From assembly GCF_018129995.1 (NCBI RefSeq), contig NZ_JAFCKS010000002.1:1178001-1242000 (forward strand): a stretch of 64,000 bases of DNA, given 5' to 3'. The position numbers and the translations under genes are program-made. Positions within the stretch are counted from its first letter, which is position 1. Each line of letters starts with the position of its first letter. The notes below the pieces were generated by a model. The model made no database searches and was not told where the DNA came from. It was given only the letters and a program-made list of their open reading frames with translations. Shown in pieces: positions 9,611-18,875 of the stretch. Origin of the DNA: Bradyrhizobium sp. SZCCT0153 (GTDB taxonomy: Bacteria; Pseudomonadota; Alphaproteobacteria; Rhizobiales; Xanthobacteraceae).

Positions 9611-10300
9611 ATGTTGACGTGCCTGTCTGGCGTTCTCAGCAAGGATGATGTGGCGGATTTCCGCCGCATCATGGACGCCAGCGAATGGGAGGACGGACGC
9701 TCCACCGCCGGCTCGCAGTCGGCGATGGTCAAGCGCAACCAGCAATTGCCGCCGGACAGCGAGGTCGCGCGCAAGCTCGGCAACCGCGTCATCACGGCGC
9801 TGACATCGAATCCACGTTTCGTCGCGGCGGCTGTACCGCTGCAGATCTTCCCGCCGCTGTTCAACCGCTATGCGGCCAGCAGCGGCCACCATTTCGGCCT
9901 GCACGTCGACAATGCGATCCGCGGCGACCGCCTGACCGGCCTTCGCATCCGCACAGACCTGTCGGTCACGCTGTTCCTGGCCGAGCCGGAAGAGTATGAC
10001 GGTGGCGAACTTGTGATCGAGGACACCTACGGATCCCACGAAGTCAAGTTGCAAGCCGGGGACTGCGTGCTCTATCCCTCGACCAGTCTGCATCTGGTCA
10101 CCCCGGTGACGAGGGGAACGCGGGTCGCGTCTTTCTTCTGGCTTCAGAGCATGATACGGGACGATCAAGCCCGGAGCATGATCTTTGACCTCGACACCGC
10201 GATTCAGGCGCTGGTGGAACGGCTCGGGCGTGACGATCCCGAAACGGTCAAATTGACGGGTATCTATCACAACCTCATTCGCTACTGGGCCGAAGTATGA
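9611..10300 (+). CDS. piuC: PiuC/YbiX-type Fe(II)/2-oxoglutarate-dependent PKHD hydroxylase
   Basis: A cytoplasmic dioxygenase of 229 residues in the PKHD family. ATG 9611 follows the receptor stop by two bases. Iron ligands are visible as H-x-D in [12 protein letters not shown] and a distal His in [24 protein letters not shown], whose Arg is the likely 2-oxoglutarate contact. The N-terminal [15 protein letters not shown] and the [15 protein letters not shown] segment are characteristic. Genes of this family are repeatedly found next to catecholate siderophore receptors. The true substrate remains uncertain, though it probably modifies a siderophore or takes part in iron release. The stop overlaps the exbB start by four bases. 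Confidence 0.9.
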   Translation: MLTCLSGVLSKDDVADFRRIMDASEWEDGRSTAGSQSAMVKRNQQLPPDSEVARKLGNRVITALTSNPRFVAAAVPLQIFPPLFNRYAASSGHHFGLHVDNAIRGDRLTGLRIRTDLSVTLFLAEPEEYDGGELVIEDTYGSHEVKLQAGDCVLYPSTSLHLVTPVTRGTRVASFFWLQSMIRDDQARSMIFDLDTAIQALVERLGRDDPETVKLTGIYHNLIRYWAEV

Positions 10301-11226
10301 AGATCATGTCCTTCCAAGCAAGCCTTGCCGCAGCTCTGATGCTGGCGGCCGCCTGGCTCGCATCCCCCGTTTCTGCCCAGACACAAACAGCGCCCGCGGC
10401 ACCCGTCCAATCGACGGCTCAGCCGTCTGCGGTCAGCCCGGCCCCGGTTGCCGCTCCAGCCGCGGCGCCTGCGGTTTCCTCGGTCACCGCACCGGCGGCG
10501 GCAAAGTCCGATACGGCGGCCGGCGTTGCGCCGGCCATGAAGGAATTGTCGCCCTGGGTGATGTTCCAGTCGGCGGACGTCATCGTGAAGGCGGTGATGA
10601 TCGGGCTCGCCTTTGCATCGCTGATGACCTGGACGGTGCTGATAGCCAAGTCGATCGAGCTGTCGGTCGCCTCGACCAGGCTTCGTTCGGCGCTGAAGAA
10701 GATCGCGGAAGCGCGCTCGCTCGCGGAAGCGCAGATGGCGCTCGGCGCCAAGGAGGGCATCCTGCCGTCCTTTCTGGCGGCGGCGCTGCGCGAGGCGCGG
10801 ATGTCGGCCGGCCTGTCCAGCGATGCCGGCATCAAGGAGCGCGCCGCTTCGAGCTTTTCCGAGATCGTGCGCGCGGAGGCGCGGCGCATCCGCGTCGGCA
10901 TGGGCGTGCTCGCGACCATCGGCTCGACCTCGCCCTTCGTCGGCCTGTTCGGCACGGTGTGGGGCATCATGAACAGCTTCATCGGCATCTCGAAGTCGCA
11001 GACCACGAACCTCGCCGTCGTCGCGCCCGGTATCGCCGAGGCGCTGCTCGCCACCGCGATCGGTCTGGTCGCCGCCATTCCCGCCGTCATCATCTACAAC
11101 CACTTCTCGCGGGTGACGAAGAGCTATCTCGAGCTCGTCAGCCGTGCCTCGGGTGCGGCGGGGCGGCTACTCTCGCGCGATCTCGACCGCAGCCACGGCA
11201 GCGTGCATTCGCGCGCGGCGGAGTGA
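10297..11226 (+). CDS. exbB: TonB-system energizer ExbB
   Basis: A proton-channel subunit (MotA/TolQ/ExbB family) of 309 residues that, with ExbD, powers TonB. It carries a cleavable-looking signal ([19 protein letters not shown]) and about 50 residues of Ala/Pro/Val-rich linker before TM1 ([24 protein letters not shown]). The cytoplasmic domain follows, then the two conserved helices [31 protein letters not shown] and [27 protein letters not shown]. The extended periplasmic N-terminus is typical of the long ExbB subtype. ATGA overlap with piuC indicates translational coupling, and exbD follows three bases after the stop. Confidence 0.95.
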   Translation: MKIMSFQASLAAALMLAAAWLASPVSAQTQTAPAAPVQSTAQPSAVSPAPVAAPAAAPAVSSVTAPAAAKSDTAAGVAPAMKELSPWVMFQSADVIVKAVMIGLAFASLMTWTVLIAKSIELSVASTRLRSALKKIAEARSLAEAQMALGAKEGILPSFLAAALREARMSAGLSSDAGIKERAASSFSEIVRAEARRIRVGMGVLATIGSTSPFVGLFGTVWGIMNSFIGISKSQTTNLAVVAPGIAEALLATAIGLVAAIPAVIIYNHFSRVTKSYLELVSRASGAAGRLLSRDLDRSHGSVHSRAAE

Positions 11227-11229
11227 ACC

Positions 11230-11685
11230 ATGGCCGTTTCGCTCGCAGACAACGACGACGACGACGATTTCTCGGAAACGCATGACATCAACGTCACGCC
11301 GTTCATCGACGTCATCCTGGTGCTGCTGATCATCTTCATGGTCGCAGCTCCGCTTTCGACCGTCGATCTGCCGATCGATCTGCCGACATCGAGCGCGACG
11401 CCGCAGAAGAAGCCGGACAAGCCGACTTATCTCAGCATCAAGCCCGATTTGACGCTCGCGATCGGGGAAAACCCGGTCCACCGGGCCGAGCTGCTCGGCA
11501 CCCTCGACGGCCTGTCCGACATGAGCAAGGACAAGTATGTCTTCCTGCGCGCCGACAAGTCGGTGCCGTATGGGGAGTTGATGGGCGTCATGGAGCTGCT
11601 GCGCTCGGGCGGCTATACGCGGGTCAAGCTGGTCGCGCTGGAAGGCGCGCCGGGGGCGCCTGCGGCAGGCGCCGCTCAGCCGTAG
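11230..11685 (+). CDS. exbD: TonB-system transport protein ExbD
   Basis: The 151-residue partner of ExbB. A short acidic cytoplasmic tail (a run of five Asp at 9-13) precedes the single TM helix INVTPFIDVILVLLIIFMVA, which holds the essential proton-carrying Asp (D27 here). The periplasmic domain contains VFLRADKSVPYGELMGVMELLRSGGY and the conserved VKLVALE ending, followed by an Ala/Gly/Pro tail. Length and layout are normal. It sits between exbB and tonB in the same operon, nine bases before tonB. Confidence 0.96.
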   Translation: MAVSLADNDDDDDFSETHDINVTPFIDVILVLLIIFMVAAPLSTVDLPIDLPTSSATPQKKPDKPTYLSIKPDLTLAIGENPVHRAELLGTLDGLSDMSKDKYVFLRADKSVPYGELMGVMELLRSGGYTRVKLVALEGAPGAPAAGAAQP

Positions 11686-11694
11686 AGGCCCGCC

Positions 11695-12510
11695 ATGTCT
11701 GACGAATCCAGACCATCCCGGAAGCTTTGGATTTTGGCAGCGGTGGCAGCGCTCGCGCTCCATCTGGGCGGTGCCGCGCTCGCGCTGGCGCACCTGAAGA
11801 CCGATGACGTCGACGATGGCCTGGGCGCGGCCGGCGCGGAGTTCGCCGTCGAGATGGCGTCGCCGAAGGCGCCTGACGCCGACCTTCCGCCGGGACCGGA
11901 CAGCGAAGCGATGCAGGAGCAGCAGGCGCTTCCCGAGCAGAAGGCCGAGACCAAGGAAACCGAGCTGCCAAAGGATCAGTCGCAGCAGGTCGACGATCCC
12001 GATCGGGTCGTCACCGAAAATATCTCGAAGAAGCCGCAGGACGAGGATCCGAAGATCGCGGCGGTCGAAACTCCCGCTGCGGAGGCTTCGCCGCAGTCGG
12101 TTGCGACCGCACGGCAGACACTCGATGAGGACGCGCGCGAAGCCGAGAAGGCCTTGGCGCCCGTGCTGGGCATCGGCAAGGACATCTTGAAGATAACGGC
12201 CGACTGGAACCGCAAGATCAGCGCGCACCTGGCGGCCCACAAGGTCAATCCGGAAGGCAAGGAGCCCAAAAATCAGAAGGTGAAGGTAAGCTTCGCGATC
12301 AACCGGCGGGGCAACGTCCTTTCGGTCGACGTCGTGGAATCGTCCGGAGACGCAGCTTACGATGCTGCCGCGGTCTCGATCGTCCGCAAGTCCGATCCGA
12401 TCCCGCAGCCGCCTGCCGGGCTGACCGAAGATCGGTTCGAGCGCACCGTCGACATCATCTTCACGCCGCCGGACGCAAAGAAAAAGAAGAAGACGGCTCA
12501 GCGCCAGTAG
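11695..12510 (+). CDS. tonB: Energy transducer TonB
   Basis: A 271-residue TonB protein that carries ExbBD energy to outer-membrane receptors. A short cytoplasmic N-terminus with Arg/Lys is followed by TM helix LWILAAVAALALHLGGAALALAHL, including the conserved His of the TonB SxxxH motif region. A long acidic, Pro/Glu/Gln-rich periplasmic spacer follows (residues about 45-155), then the C-terminal TonB domain: VKVSFAINRRGNVLSVDVVESSGDAAYDAAAVSIVRKSDPIPQPP. A lysine run (KKKKK) precedes the end. It closes the receptor-piuC-exbBD operon, and its last 13 bases overlap the end of the convergent gene at 12498. Confidence 0.94.
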   Translation: MSDESRPSRKLWILAAVAALALHLGGAALALAHLKTDDVDDGLGAAGAEFAVEMASPKAPDADLPPGPDSEAMQEQQALPEQKAETKETELPKDQSQQVDDPDRVVTENISKKPQDEDPKIAAVETPAAEASPQSVATARQTLDEDAREAEKALAPVLGIGKDILKITADWNRKISAHLAAHKVNPEGKEPKNQKVKVSFAINRRGNVLSVDVVESSGDAAYDAAAVSIVRKSDPIPQPPAGLTEDRFERTVDIIFTPPDAKKKKKTAQRQ

Positions 12511-12983
12511 AGCCGGATCCCGACATAGACCACGACCAGGCAGGCGAAGATCAGCGCCACCGGGAGCGGCCGTTTCTGGGTTCCACCGGATGCCGTCGCG
12601 GCGAAGAAGGCAGCCTTCTTCGGCTTCGGAGCTGGCCGGCGGAAGGCGGTAACATTGTCCGCTGCCGGCTCGGCCGCGCGAATGCGGACGTCGGGCGGGG
12701 TTCCGGCGCCGCCCATCTCGGCATAATAGGCCTTGTAGATCGCGCCGATGGTGGCCTCGGTGGCATCACCCTCGTCCATCTGTGCCAGCAGGTTCTTGTA
12801 GCTGACGAGAAACTCCTGCGCCTCCGGAGGCAGCGCGGAAGACCCGTTGAGCTTGGCCATCATCCTCCAGGTGGCAAAATCCGCGCGGGCGCGGGTATCG
12901 GCGCGTCGCGCGATCAGCATATCGGCAGCTTTGACCAAGTCGGCCTCGGGCCCTTCGGCTTGTGTTCGGGTGGCGCTGTTCAA
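12498..12983 (-). CDS. Hypothetical protein with one C-terminal transmembrane helix, 161 aa
   Basis: I do not recognise a named family. The first 100 residues are soluble and helical (ADLVKAADMLIARRADTRARADFATWRMMAKLNGSS, then a segment with LLAQMDEGDATEATIGAIYKAYYAEMGG). A basic Pro/Lys linker follows, and the protein ends with the TM helix LPVALIFACLVVVYVGIRLYW, so it is probably tail-anchored with the bulk in the cytoplasm. It begins one base after the stop of the site-2 protease gene, so the two are very likely co-transcribed and the tail-anchored protein could be a partner or substrate of the protease (inference). Its end overlaps tonB by 13 bases. Confidence 0.7.
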   Translation of the reverse strand: MNSATRTQAEGPEADLVKAADMLIARRADTRARADFATWRMMAKLNGSSALPPEAQEFLVSYKNLLAQMDEGDATEATIGAIYKAYYAEMGGAGTPPDVRIRAAEPAADNVTAFRRPAPKPKKAAFFAATASGGTQKRPLPVALIFACLVVVYVGIRLYWR

Positions 12984-13664
12984 CTACGCATTGCCGGTCA
13001 GGAAGAGAACAGCCTGAATCACATAACCGGTCAACGTTCGCAGTATTGCTGAAATAACATCAAGATTTAGACCGAACTGGGAGCCCGCCAGCGGCAGCAG
13101 TATCAGGAGACCGATCAGGATCAGCATCCCGAACGGCTCGAGCCGGGCCAGCGGCAAGGCGAGCGGACGAGGCAGCAGCCCGACCGCGACCCGCCCGCCG
13201 TCGAGCGGCGGGATTGGCATCATGTTGAACACCGCCAGCACCGCGTTGATCAGCAGCGCGTTCTTGAGGTTGTCGAAAATCCACTGCGCCGAGCCGGCGG
13301 GTGCAAAGGGCAGGGCGTGCAGGGCCAGAGCCGCGACGAGCGCCAGCAGGATGTTGGTGACCGGCCCGGCCAGCGCCACCCAGACCATGTCGAGCTTGGG
13401 GTTGTTGAGGTTGCGGAAGTTGACCGGCACCGGTTTGGCATAGCCGAACAGGAACGGCGAATGCGCGAACAGCAGCATCGCCGGCAGGATCAGGGTGCCG
13501 AACGGGTCGATGTGGCGCAGCGGATTGAAGCTGACGCGGCCGAGCTGCCGGGCCGTGTTGTCACCAAGGCGGTTCGCGACGAAAGCGTGCGCGGCCTCGT
13601 GGAAGGTGATGGCGAGCACCAGCGGCAGCACCCACACCGACAGGTCATAAAAAGAGATGTTCAC
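12984..13664 (-). CDS. Site-2 protease family protein (M50 metallopeptidase)
   Basis: A polytopic intramembrane zinc protease of 226 residues. The active-site HExxH appears as FHEAAHAF in the first TM region (ITFHEAAHAFVANRLGD), and the third zinc ligand is the Asp of PIPPLDGGRVAVGLLP. Other hydrophobic segments are TLILPAMLLFAHSPFLFGYAKPVPVN, VWVALAGPVTNILLALVAALALHAL and LEPFGMLILIGLLILLPLAG. It belongs to the short class without PDZ or CBS domains. The natural substrate is unknown. It is directly followed by the tail-anchored protein gene, with no intergenic bases. Confidence 0.92.
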   Translation of the reverse strand: MNISFYDLSVWVLPLVLAITFHEAAHAFVANRLGDNTARQLGRVSFNPLRHIDPFGTLILPAMLLFAHSPFLFGYAKPVPVNFRNLNNPKLDMVWVALAGPVTNILLALVAALALHALPFAPAGSAQWIFDNLKNALLINAVLAVFNMMPIPPLDGGRVAVGLLPRPLALPLARLEPFGMLILIGLLILLPLAGSQFGLNLDVISAILRTLTGYVIQAVLFLTGNA

Positions 13665-13813
13665 GGCTCGTCCGTCCCGGTTTGCCCGCGGCCTTGTTAG
13701 CCGTCCCAGCCAAACCGGTGGTGCAGCAACGCTTCACCTCAACATAGGGCGGCCAGGTCCGAAATGCCACGCTGCAGATGATCGGTCGGGCCTGCCGATC
13801 CCGCCGGGGCGAG

Positions 13814-14206
13814 CTATGTCGGGATCGTCCCCGGGTATTGCGTCAGGCCGTCGTCGAGCTTCAGCCAGGCGAGCTTTTCCGAGACCCAGATGTGCTCGGT
13901 CGGCGCAAAGGCGTTGCGGTCGTCGAAGGTCGTGAGCGCAACGCCCGCCAGCGTGCCGTTGCGCCGCCAGGAGAACAGGCGCGTGCCGCAGCGCTTGCAG
14001 AACACGCGGTCGATGTTCTCGGACGACGCATAGCGCCCGGTATCGCCCTCGACCGTCAGCGCGCGCTGGTCGAACTGCGCGCGGGCGAAATAGGGCGATC
14101 CCATCGCCTTCTGGCACATGCGGCAATGGCAGATGCGGACGTTGAGCGGCTCGCCCTCCGCTTTGAACCGCACCGCGCCGCACAGGCATCCACCTTCCCG
14201 GATCAT
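13814..14206 (-). CDS. GFA family protein (CENP-V/GFA zinc-binding domain)
   Basis: A 130-residue zinc protein of the glutathione-dependent formaldehyde-activating (GFA) superfamily. The cysteine ligands are visible as GGCLCGAVRF near the N-terminus, ICHCRMCQKA around residues 25-34 and FCKRCGTRLF around 69-78, followed by the usual LTTFDDRNAFAPTEHIWVSEKLAWL. The start at 14206 gives the canonical MIREGGCLCGAVRF and overlaps the stop of the serine hydrolase by four bases; a longer frame upstream has no family similarity. The family name does not prove formaldehyde chemistry, and most members are uncharacterised. Confidence 0.9.
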   Translation of the reverse strand: MIREGGCLCGAVRFKAEGEPLNVRICHCRMCQKAMGSPYFARAQFDQRALTVEGDTGRYASSENIDRVFCKRCGTRLFSWRRNGTLAGVALTTFDDRNAFAPTEHIWVSEKLAWLKLDDGLTQYPGTIPT

Positions 14207-15360
14207 GCGACCCGCCACTCGGCGACCTGACGCGCCATGCTCCAGTTGAGGTTGTCGAGATCGCCATCCATGTTGGAATTCCCGCGCCTTGTGTTGGTGA
14301 GGGCGGCCCAGCAGAAGCCGCCATGGGTGCGCACGGCAATCGTGCTCGTGCCCGGCAGGCTGCCATTGTGCCACCAATTGCCGAATTTGTTGACGCAAAA
14401 ACCCTTGGCATAGTCCGGGCTGTAGCTGGGCGCGGTGGTCATGACCTCTATGGTGCGCGGCCGCAGGATGTTCGACGGCCGAGAATAGCCGTCCACATGC
14501 ATCAGGAACTGCACGAGGTCGGTCGGCGTCGCCATCCAGCCGCCATGGGAATCCATCCGCCGGACGTTCATGCCGTAGGGATTTTCGCCCTGACCGTAAT
14601 AGACGACTTCGCCGGCCTGGCGCTGGTCGCGGGTGTTGCCCGCAATCGTCATGTCGGTGGCGCCGCAGCGTGCAAGCACGTCGGTGCGGACATGCTCGGC
14701 ATAGGGCTGGCCGGTGAGCTTCTCGATCACGCGGCCGAGCACGCAGTAGCCGAAATTGGAATAGGCGTAATGCTGGCCCGGCGTCCGCTCCAGCGGCCGG
14801 TTGGCGAGCGTCCAGGCGATCAGCTCGGCATGGTCCATCCGCGGATGGGTGAACATGGGATCACGGTTGTCGTTGCTCCAGCCGCCGGCGGTGTGGGTCA
14901 AGAGATGCTCGAGCGTGATCTGGTCGATGCCGGCGGAGTAGGGCGGCTGTCCGCAATCGGTGCCGAGCAGCGCGCCCGGGCCGAACACGCGATCCGTCAG
15001 CTTGAGGCGGTTCTCCTCGATCAGGCGGAAGATCGTGACCGAGGTGATCATCTTGCTGACGCTGGCGATCCGGAACAGCTGCCGCGGCGTCACGGCCTCG
15101 TTCCGCTCGGTATCTGCAAGACCGAAGGCGTCCTCATGGACAACAGTGCCGGCATAGCCGATCGCAACGGACAGCGCCGGCACGCCGTATCTGTCCATGA
15201 AGCTGTGCGCGAGCCGAGCCATGGCGCCGCGCTCGGCCGGCGAGGGCGGACGGATGCTCGGCGGGGTGGGCGTCAGTTGCGCGAGCGTCGTCGACGACAG
15301 CAGCGGCAGCGCGGCTGCGCCCGCTGCGAGCTTCACGAAATCCCGACGCTCAAGCCGCAT
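14203..15360 (-). CDS. Serine hydrolase, class C beta-lactamase-like, Tat-exported
   Basis: A 385-residue penicillin-binding-fold hydrolase. The N-terminus MRLERRDFVKLAAGAAALPLLSS is a twin-arginine signal. The catalytic SxxK is in FRIASVSKMITSVTI, the YxN motif is YAYSNFGYCVLGRVIEKLTG, and the third box is HNG in WWHNGSLPGTSTIAV, as in esterase-like members in place of KTG. Substrates in this family range from beta-lactams to D-amino-acid peptides and esters, so resistance should not be inferred. It overlaps the downstream GFA gene by four bases and lies 26 bases downstream of an SDR gene, so it may be in the sugar-acid operon. Confidence 0.9.
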   Translation of the reverse strand: MRLERRDFVKLAAGAAALPLLSSTTLAQLTPTPPSIRPPSPAERGAMARLAHSFMDRYGVPALSVAIGYAGTVVHEDAFGLADTERNEAVTPRQLFRIASVSKMITSVTIFRLIEENRLKLTDRVFGPGALLGTDCGQPPYSAGIDQITLEHLLTHTAGGWSNDNRDPMFTHPRMDHAELIAWTLANRPLERTPGQHYAYSNFGYCVLGRVIEKLTGQPYAEHVRTDVLARCGATDMTIAGNTRDQRQAGEVVYYGQGENPYGMNVRRMDSHGGWMATPTDLVQFLMHVDGYSRPSNILRPRTIEVMTTAPSYSPDYAKGFCVNKFGNWWHNGSLPGTSTIAVRTHGGFCWAALTNTRRGNSNMDGDLDNLNWSMARQVAEWRVA

Positions 15361-15386
15361 GGTCCGCCCCTGCGGGCGGTACTGCC

Positions 15387-16133
15387 TCAGTACGTCGCCC
15401 GTCCCCCGGAAATATCAAACACCGCGCCGGTGGAGAAGGCACAATCTTCGGATGCGAGCCAGGCCGCCATCGCGGCGAGCTCTTCCACCAGAACAAAGCG
15501 GCCTTTGGGAATCTTCGACAGCATGAAGTCGATGTGCTGCTGCGTCATCTGGTCGAAGATCGCGGTCTTTGCCGCCGCCGGCGTCACCGCATTCACCAGA
15601 ATGTCATGTGCAGCGAGCTCCTTGCCGAGCGATTTCGTCAGCGCGATCAGGCCGGCCTTGGACGCCGAATAGTGCGAGGCGTTCGGATTGCCCTCCTTGC
15701 CGGCGATCGAGGCGATGTTCACGATGCGCCCGTATTTCTGCTTGAGCATTGTGGGCACGATCGCCTTGCAGCAGATGAAGGGGCCGTCGAGGTTGATGCG
15801 CAGGACTTTCCGCCACTCCTCGAGATCGGTCTCCCAGACCGGCTTGTTGACGCCGGCGATGCCGGCATTGTTGACCAGTATGTCGATCTTGCCGAAGGCG
15901 GCCAGCGTCGCATCGCGGGCCTGCTCGACGGCTGCGGTGTCGGTGACGTCGACCTTGAAGACGCGGACATTGTCGCCGATCTCCTTGGCGGTCTTCTCGG
16001 CGAGAGCAGAGTCGAAATCCCAGATCGCGACCTTGGCGCCTGAGGCGACGAAGCGCTGGGTGATGGCGCGACCAAAGCCCTGCGCGCCGCCGGTGACGAT
16101 GGCGACGCGGCCGTCGAGATCGATCTTGTTCAT
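15387..16133 (-). CDS. SDR family NAD(P)-dependent oxidoreductase (FabG-like sugar dehydrogenase candidate)
   Basis: A classical short-chain dehydrogenase of 248 residues. The cofactor loop is VTGGAQGFGRAI (TGxxxGxG), an Asp after beta-2 (IWDFDSALAE) suggests preference for NAD, and the structural motif NNAGIAG is present. The catalytic Ser lies in NIASIAG, and YSASKAG gives the Tyr-x-x-x-Lys pair. It follows another SDR by 18 bases, downstream of an IlvD/Edd dehydratase under the LacI locus. A role as sugar 1-dehydrogenase or polyol dehydrogenase in that pathway is likely by context, but fatty-acid-type annotations would be equally compatible with sequence alone. Confidence 0.88.
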   Translation of the reverse strand: MNKIDLDGRVAIVTGGAQGFGRAITQRFVASGAKVAIWDFDSALAEKTAKEIGDNVRVFKVDVTDTAAVEQARDATLAAFGKIDILVNNAGIAGVNKPVWETDLEEWRKVLRINLDGPFICCKAIVPTMLKQKYGRIVNIASIAGKEGNPNASHYSASKAGLIALTKSLGKELAAHDILVNAVTPAAAKTAIFDQMTQQHIDFMLSKIPKGRFVLVEELAAMAAWLASEDCAFSTGAVFDISGGRATY

Positions 16134-16151
16134 GCGAGGAGCCCTTGACCG

Positions 16152-16883
16152 TCAGAGCATGTAGCCGCCGTCGACGACGAGGTCGACGCCGGTGGTGAAG
16201 GCGCTTTCGTCACTGCCGAGATAGACCGCCATGGACGCGATCTCGTCGGCGGTGCCGAGCCGGCCCATCTTCTGGCGGGAGACGAACATCTCCTTGCCTT
16301 GCGGCCCCTGCGCGGCGGCGCGGTCGAGCATCGAGGGCGTCTCGACGGTGCCCGGGCAGATGCTGTTGCAGCGGATGCCCTTGGTGATGAAGTCGAGCGC
16401 GACCGCGCGCGTCAGCAGTGACACCGCGGCCTTGGACGCGCTGTAGACGTAACGGTTGGCCGGCGGCCGCAGCGCGGCGCAGGACGAGATGTTGACGATG
16501 CTGCCGCCGCCGCCCGCGAGCATGTCCGGCAGGAATGCCCGGATGGTCCGGTGCATCGACTTGACGTTGAGGTCGAACGAGAAATCAAAATCCTCTTCCG
16601 AGCACTCCAGGATCGTGCCGTGATGCACGAAGCCTGCCGCGTTGAGCAGGATGTCGACCTTGCCGATGCGCTTGGCGAAGGCGTTGACGTCGGCGGTGTT
16701 GCGGACGTCGAGTTTTGCCGTCTCGGCGATGCCTTCCTTGGCAAGGCTCGCGATGCCGCTCTCGTTGATGTCGGTGGCGATGACGGTGGCGCCTTCACGC
16801 GCGAATGCGATCGCGCATGCGCGCCCGATGCCGGCGGCTGCAGCCGTGACGACGGCGCGTTTTCCCTTGAGGCGGTCTGCCAT
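16152..16883 (-). CDS. SDR family oxidoreductase, DHRS6/2-keto-3-deoxy-L-fuconate dehydrogenase-like
   Basis: A 243-residue SDR. It has VTAAAAGIGRACA at the cofactor site, IATDINES (NAD-selecting Asp), the NAAGFVHHGT segment, and YSASKAAVSLLTRAVALDFI with the catalytic Tyr/Lys. The combination FVHHGTILECSEEDFDFSFDLNVKSM and IRCNSICPGTVETPS is characteristic of the DHRS6/BDH2 group, which includes bacterial 2-keto-3-deoxy-L-fuconate dehydrogenases. Next to a sugar-acid dehydratase this suggests oxidation of the 2-keto-3-deoxy product. The exact substrate is inferred. A palindromic repeat separates it from the dehydratase gene. Confidence 0.88.
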   Translation of the reverse strand: MADRLKGKRAVVTAAAAGIGRACAIAFAREGATVIATDINESGIASLAKEGIAETAKLDVRNTADVNAFAKRIGKVDILLNAAGFVHHGTILECSEEDFDFSFDLNVKSMHRTIRAFLPDMLAGGGGSIVNISSCAALRPPANRYVYSASKAAVSLLTRAVALDFITKGIRCNSICPGTVETPSMLDRAAAQGPQGKEMFVSRQKMGRLGTADEIASMAVYLGSDESAFTTGVDLVVDGGYML

Positions 16884-16917
16884 TTTGTTTTTCTCCTCTG
16901 AATTTCTTGCCGTCGAT

Positions 16918-17011
16918 CCGGGGCGCGCCTCTTGGCGCGAGCCCGGAATCCATTATGCGACGGATTCGATGGCTAGATGGATTCCGGGCTCGCGACTTCG
17001 TCGCGCCCCGG
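16918..17011. repeat. Palindromic intergenic repeat (Bradyrhizobium RPE-like)
   Basis: Two arms, 16918-16953 and 16977-17011, form a long inverted repeat. ATGGATTCCGGGCTCGCG is an exact 18-base match to the reverse complement of the first arm, and the outer GCGCCCCGG also matches. Each arm is itself a small hairpin (CCGGGGCGCG against CGCGAGCCCGG). It lies between the dehydratase and the SDR genes on the minus strand, and so would be transcribed as a large stem-loop inside the operon. Confidence 0.85.
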
Positions 17012-17021
17012 AATGACAGTG

Positions 17022-18851
17022 CTAGTGATTATCCCGCGCCACGCCAAACGTGCCGGCGACGTTCTGGTAGCGCGTGGCGAGCTCCATGCAGGCGCCGGTC
17101 GACTGCTGGCCGACGGTGTTGCGATAAAGCTCCTGCCACGGCGTCTGATTCGGCGGATGCTTGAAGCCGCCACTGGCCTTGAGCTCGGCGTGGCGCTTCT
17201 TCACCTCGTCGTCGGAGATGAGAATGTTGGCGCTGCCCTTGTTGAGGTCGATGCGCACCTTGTCGCCGTTCCTGAGGATCGCAAGCCCGCCATTGGCGGC
17301 GGCTTCCGGCGAAGCGTTCAGGATTGAGGGCGAACCGGAAGTGCCGGACTGGCGTCCGTCGCCGATGCAGGGCAGGGACAGGATGCCGCGTTTGATCAGC
17401 GCCGCCGGCGGCTGCATGTTCACGACCTCGGCGCCGCCGGGATAGCCGATCGGCCCGGTGCCGCGGATGAACAGCACGCAGCGCTCGTCGATCTCGAGCG
17501 CGGGATCGTCGATCCGCTCGTGGTAATCCTCGGGACCCTCGAACACGACGGCGCGGCCTTCGAAGGCGTTGAGGTCCTTCGGGTTGTTGAGATAGCGGTC
17601 GCGGAATTCCTTGGAGATCACGCTGGTCTTCATGATCGCGGAATCGAACAGATTGCCCTTCAGCACCAGGAAGCCGGCGTCTTTCACCAGCGGCTTGTCG
17701 TAAGCCCAGATCACGTCGTTGTCGGGCTTCGGCGCATCGGCGCAGTTCTCGCCGATGCCGCGGCCGTTGACGGTGACCGCGTCCTCATGGATGCGCTTGT
17801 GCTTCATCAACTCGCGCACCACCGCCGGCACGCCGCCGGCGCGGTGGAATTCCTCGCCGAGATAGAAGCCGGCCGGCTGCATGTTGACCAGCAGCGGCAC
17901 GTCGTGGCCGAATTTCTGCCAGTCGTCGATCGACAGCTCGACACCGATGTGGCGGGCCAGCGCATTGATGTGGATCGGCGCATTGGTCGAGCCGCCGATC
18001 GCCGAGTTGATGACGATGCAGTTCTCGAACGCCTTGCGGGTCAGGATGTCCGACGGCTTGAGGTCTTCCCAGACCATCTCGACGGCGCGCTTGCCGGTCT
18101 CATAGGCGATCTGGCCGCGTTCGCGGTAGGGCGCGGGGATCGCCGCGCAGCCCGGCAGCGAAAAGCCGAGCGCTTCGGCAAGCCCGTTCATGGTCGAGGC
18201 GGTGCCCATGGTGTTGCAATGGCCGACCGAGGGCGCCGAAGACGCGACGATCTCCATGAACTCTTCGTAGTCGATCTCGCCGGCGGCGAGGCGCTCGCGC
18301 GACTTCCAGACGATGGTGCCCGAGCCGGTGCGCTCGCCATTGTGCCAGCCGTTCAGCATCGGGCCGCCCGACAGCACGATCGCGGGCAGGTTGACGGTGG
18401 CCGCCGCCATCATGCAGGCCGGCGTGGTCTTGTCGCAGCCGGTGGTCAGCACGACGCCGTCGAGCGGATAGCCGTAGAGGATCTCGACCAGGCCGAGATA
18501 GGCGAGATTGCGGTCGAGCGCCGCGGTCGGGCGCTTGCCGGTCTCCTGGATCGGATGGGTCGGGAATTCCATCGCGATGCCGCCGGCCTCGCGGATGCCT
18601 TCGCGGACGCGGTGCGCCAGCTCGATATGGTGGCGGTTGCAGGGGGAGAGGTCGTTGCCGGTCTGGGCGATGCCGATGATCGGCTTGCCGGACTGGAGCT
18701 CGGTTCGGGTCAGGCCGTAGTTCAGATAGCGCTCCATATAGAGCGCGGTCATGCCCGGATTATGCGGGTTGTTGAACCATTCCTGCGAGCGAAGGTGGCG
18801 GCGAGCGCCGTTGCCGGCGGGGGCATGCCCATTGGTTGGCTTTTTTGTCAT
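17022..18851 (-). CDS. IlvD/Edd family sugar-acid dehydratase (xylonate/arabinonate type)
   Basis: A 609-residue Fe-S dehydratase that converts aldonic acids to 2-keto-3-deoxy acids. The start at 18851 (MTKKPTNGH) is chosen because AGGAGA sits seven bases upstream; an ATG at 18866 is less likely. Cluster cysteines are in [21 protein letters not shown] and [20 protein letters not shown]. The C-terminal substrate-binding region has the family block [22 protein letters not shown]. The sequence style, including [18 protein letters not shown] and the ending in a His-rich ...ARDNH, matches the Caulobacter XylD (xylonate dehydratase)-like branch rather than biosynthetic IlvD. Which sugar acid is used cannot be read from the sequence. 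Confidence 0.92.
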   Translation of the reverse strand: MTKKPTNGHAPAGNGARRHLRSQEWFNNPHNPGMTALYMERYLNYGLTRTELQSGKPIIGIAQTGNDLSPCNRHHIELAHRVREGIREAGGIAMEFPTHPIQETGKRPTAALDRNLAYLGLVEILYGYPLDGVVLTTGCDKTTPACMMAAATVNLPAIVLSGGPMLNGWHNGERTGSGTIVWKSRERLAAGEIDYEEFMEIVASSAPSVGHCNTMGTASTMNGLAEALGFSLPGCAAIPAPYRERGQIAYETGKRAVEMVWEDLKPSDILTRKAFENCIVINSAIGGSTNAPIHINALARHIGVELSIDDWQKFGHDVPLLVNMQPAGFYLGEEFHRAGGVPAVVRELMKHKRIHEDAVTVNGRGIGENCADAPKPDNDVIWAYDKPLVKDAGFLVLKGNLFDSAIMKTSVISKEFRDRYLNNPKDLNAFEGRAVVFEGPEDYHERIDDPALEIDERCVLFIRGTGPIGYPGGAEVVNMQPPAALIKRGILSLPCIGDGRQSGTSGSPSILNASPEAAANGGLAILRNGDKVRIDLNKGSANILISDDEVKKRHAELKASGGFKHPPNQTPWQELYRNTVGQQSTGACMELATRYQNVAGTFGVARDNH

Positions 18852-18875
18852 TGGTTTCTCCTGCAATGCAAACGC

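Noticed and set aside
14203..15360. Serine hydrolase as an antibiotic-resistance beta-lactamase
   Set aside because: It has SxxK and YxN but HNG in place of KTG and resembles esterase/peptidase members; no resistance context.
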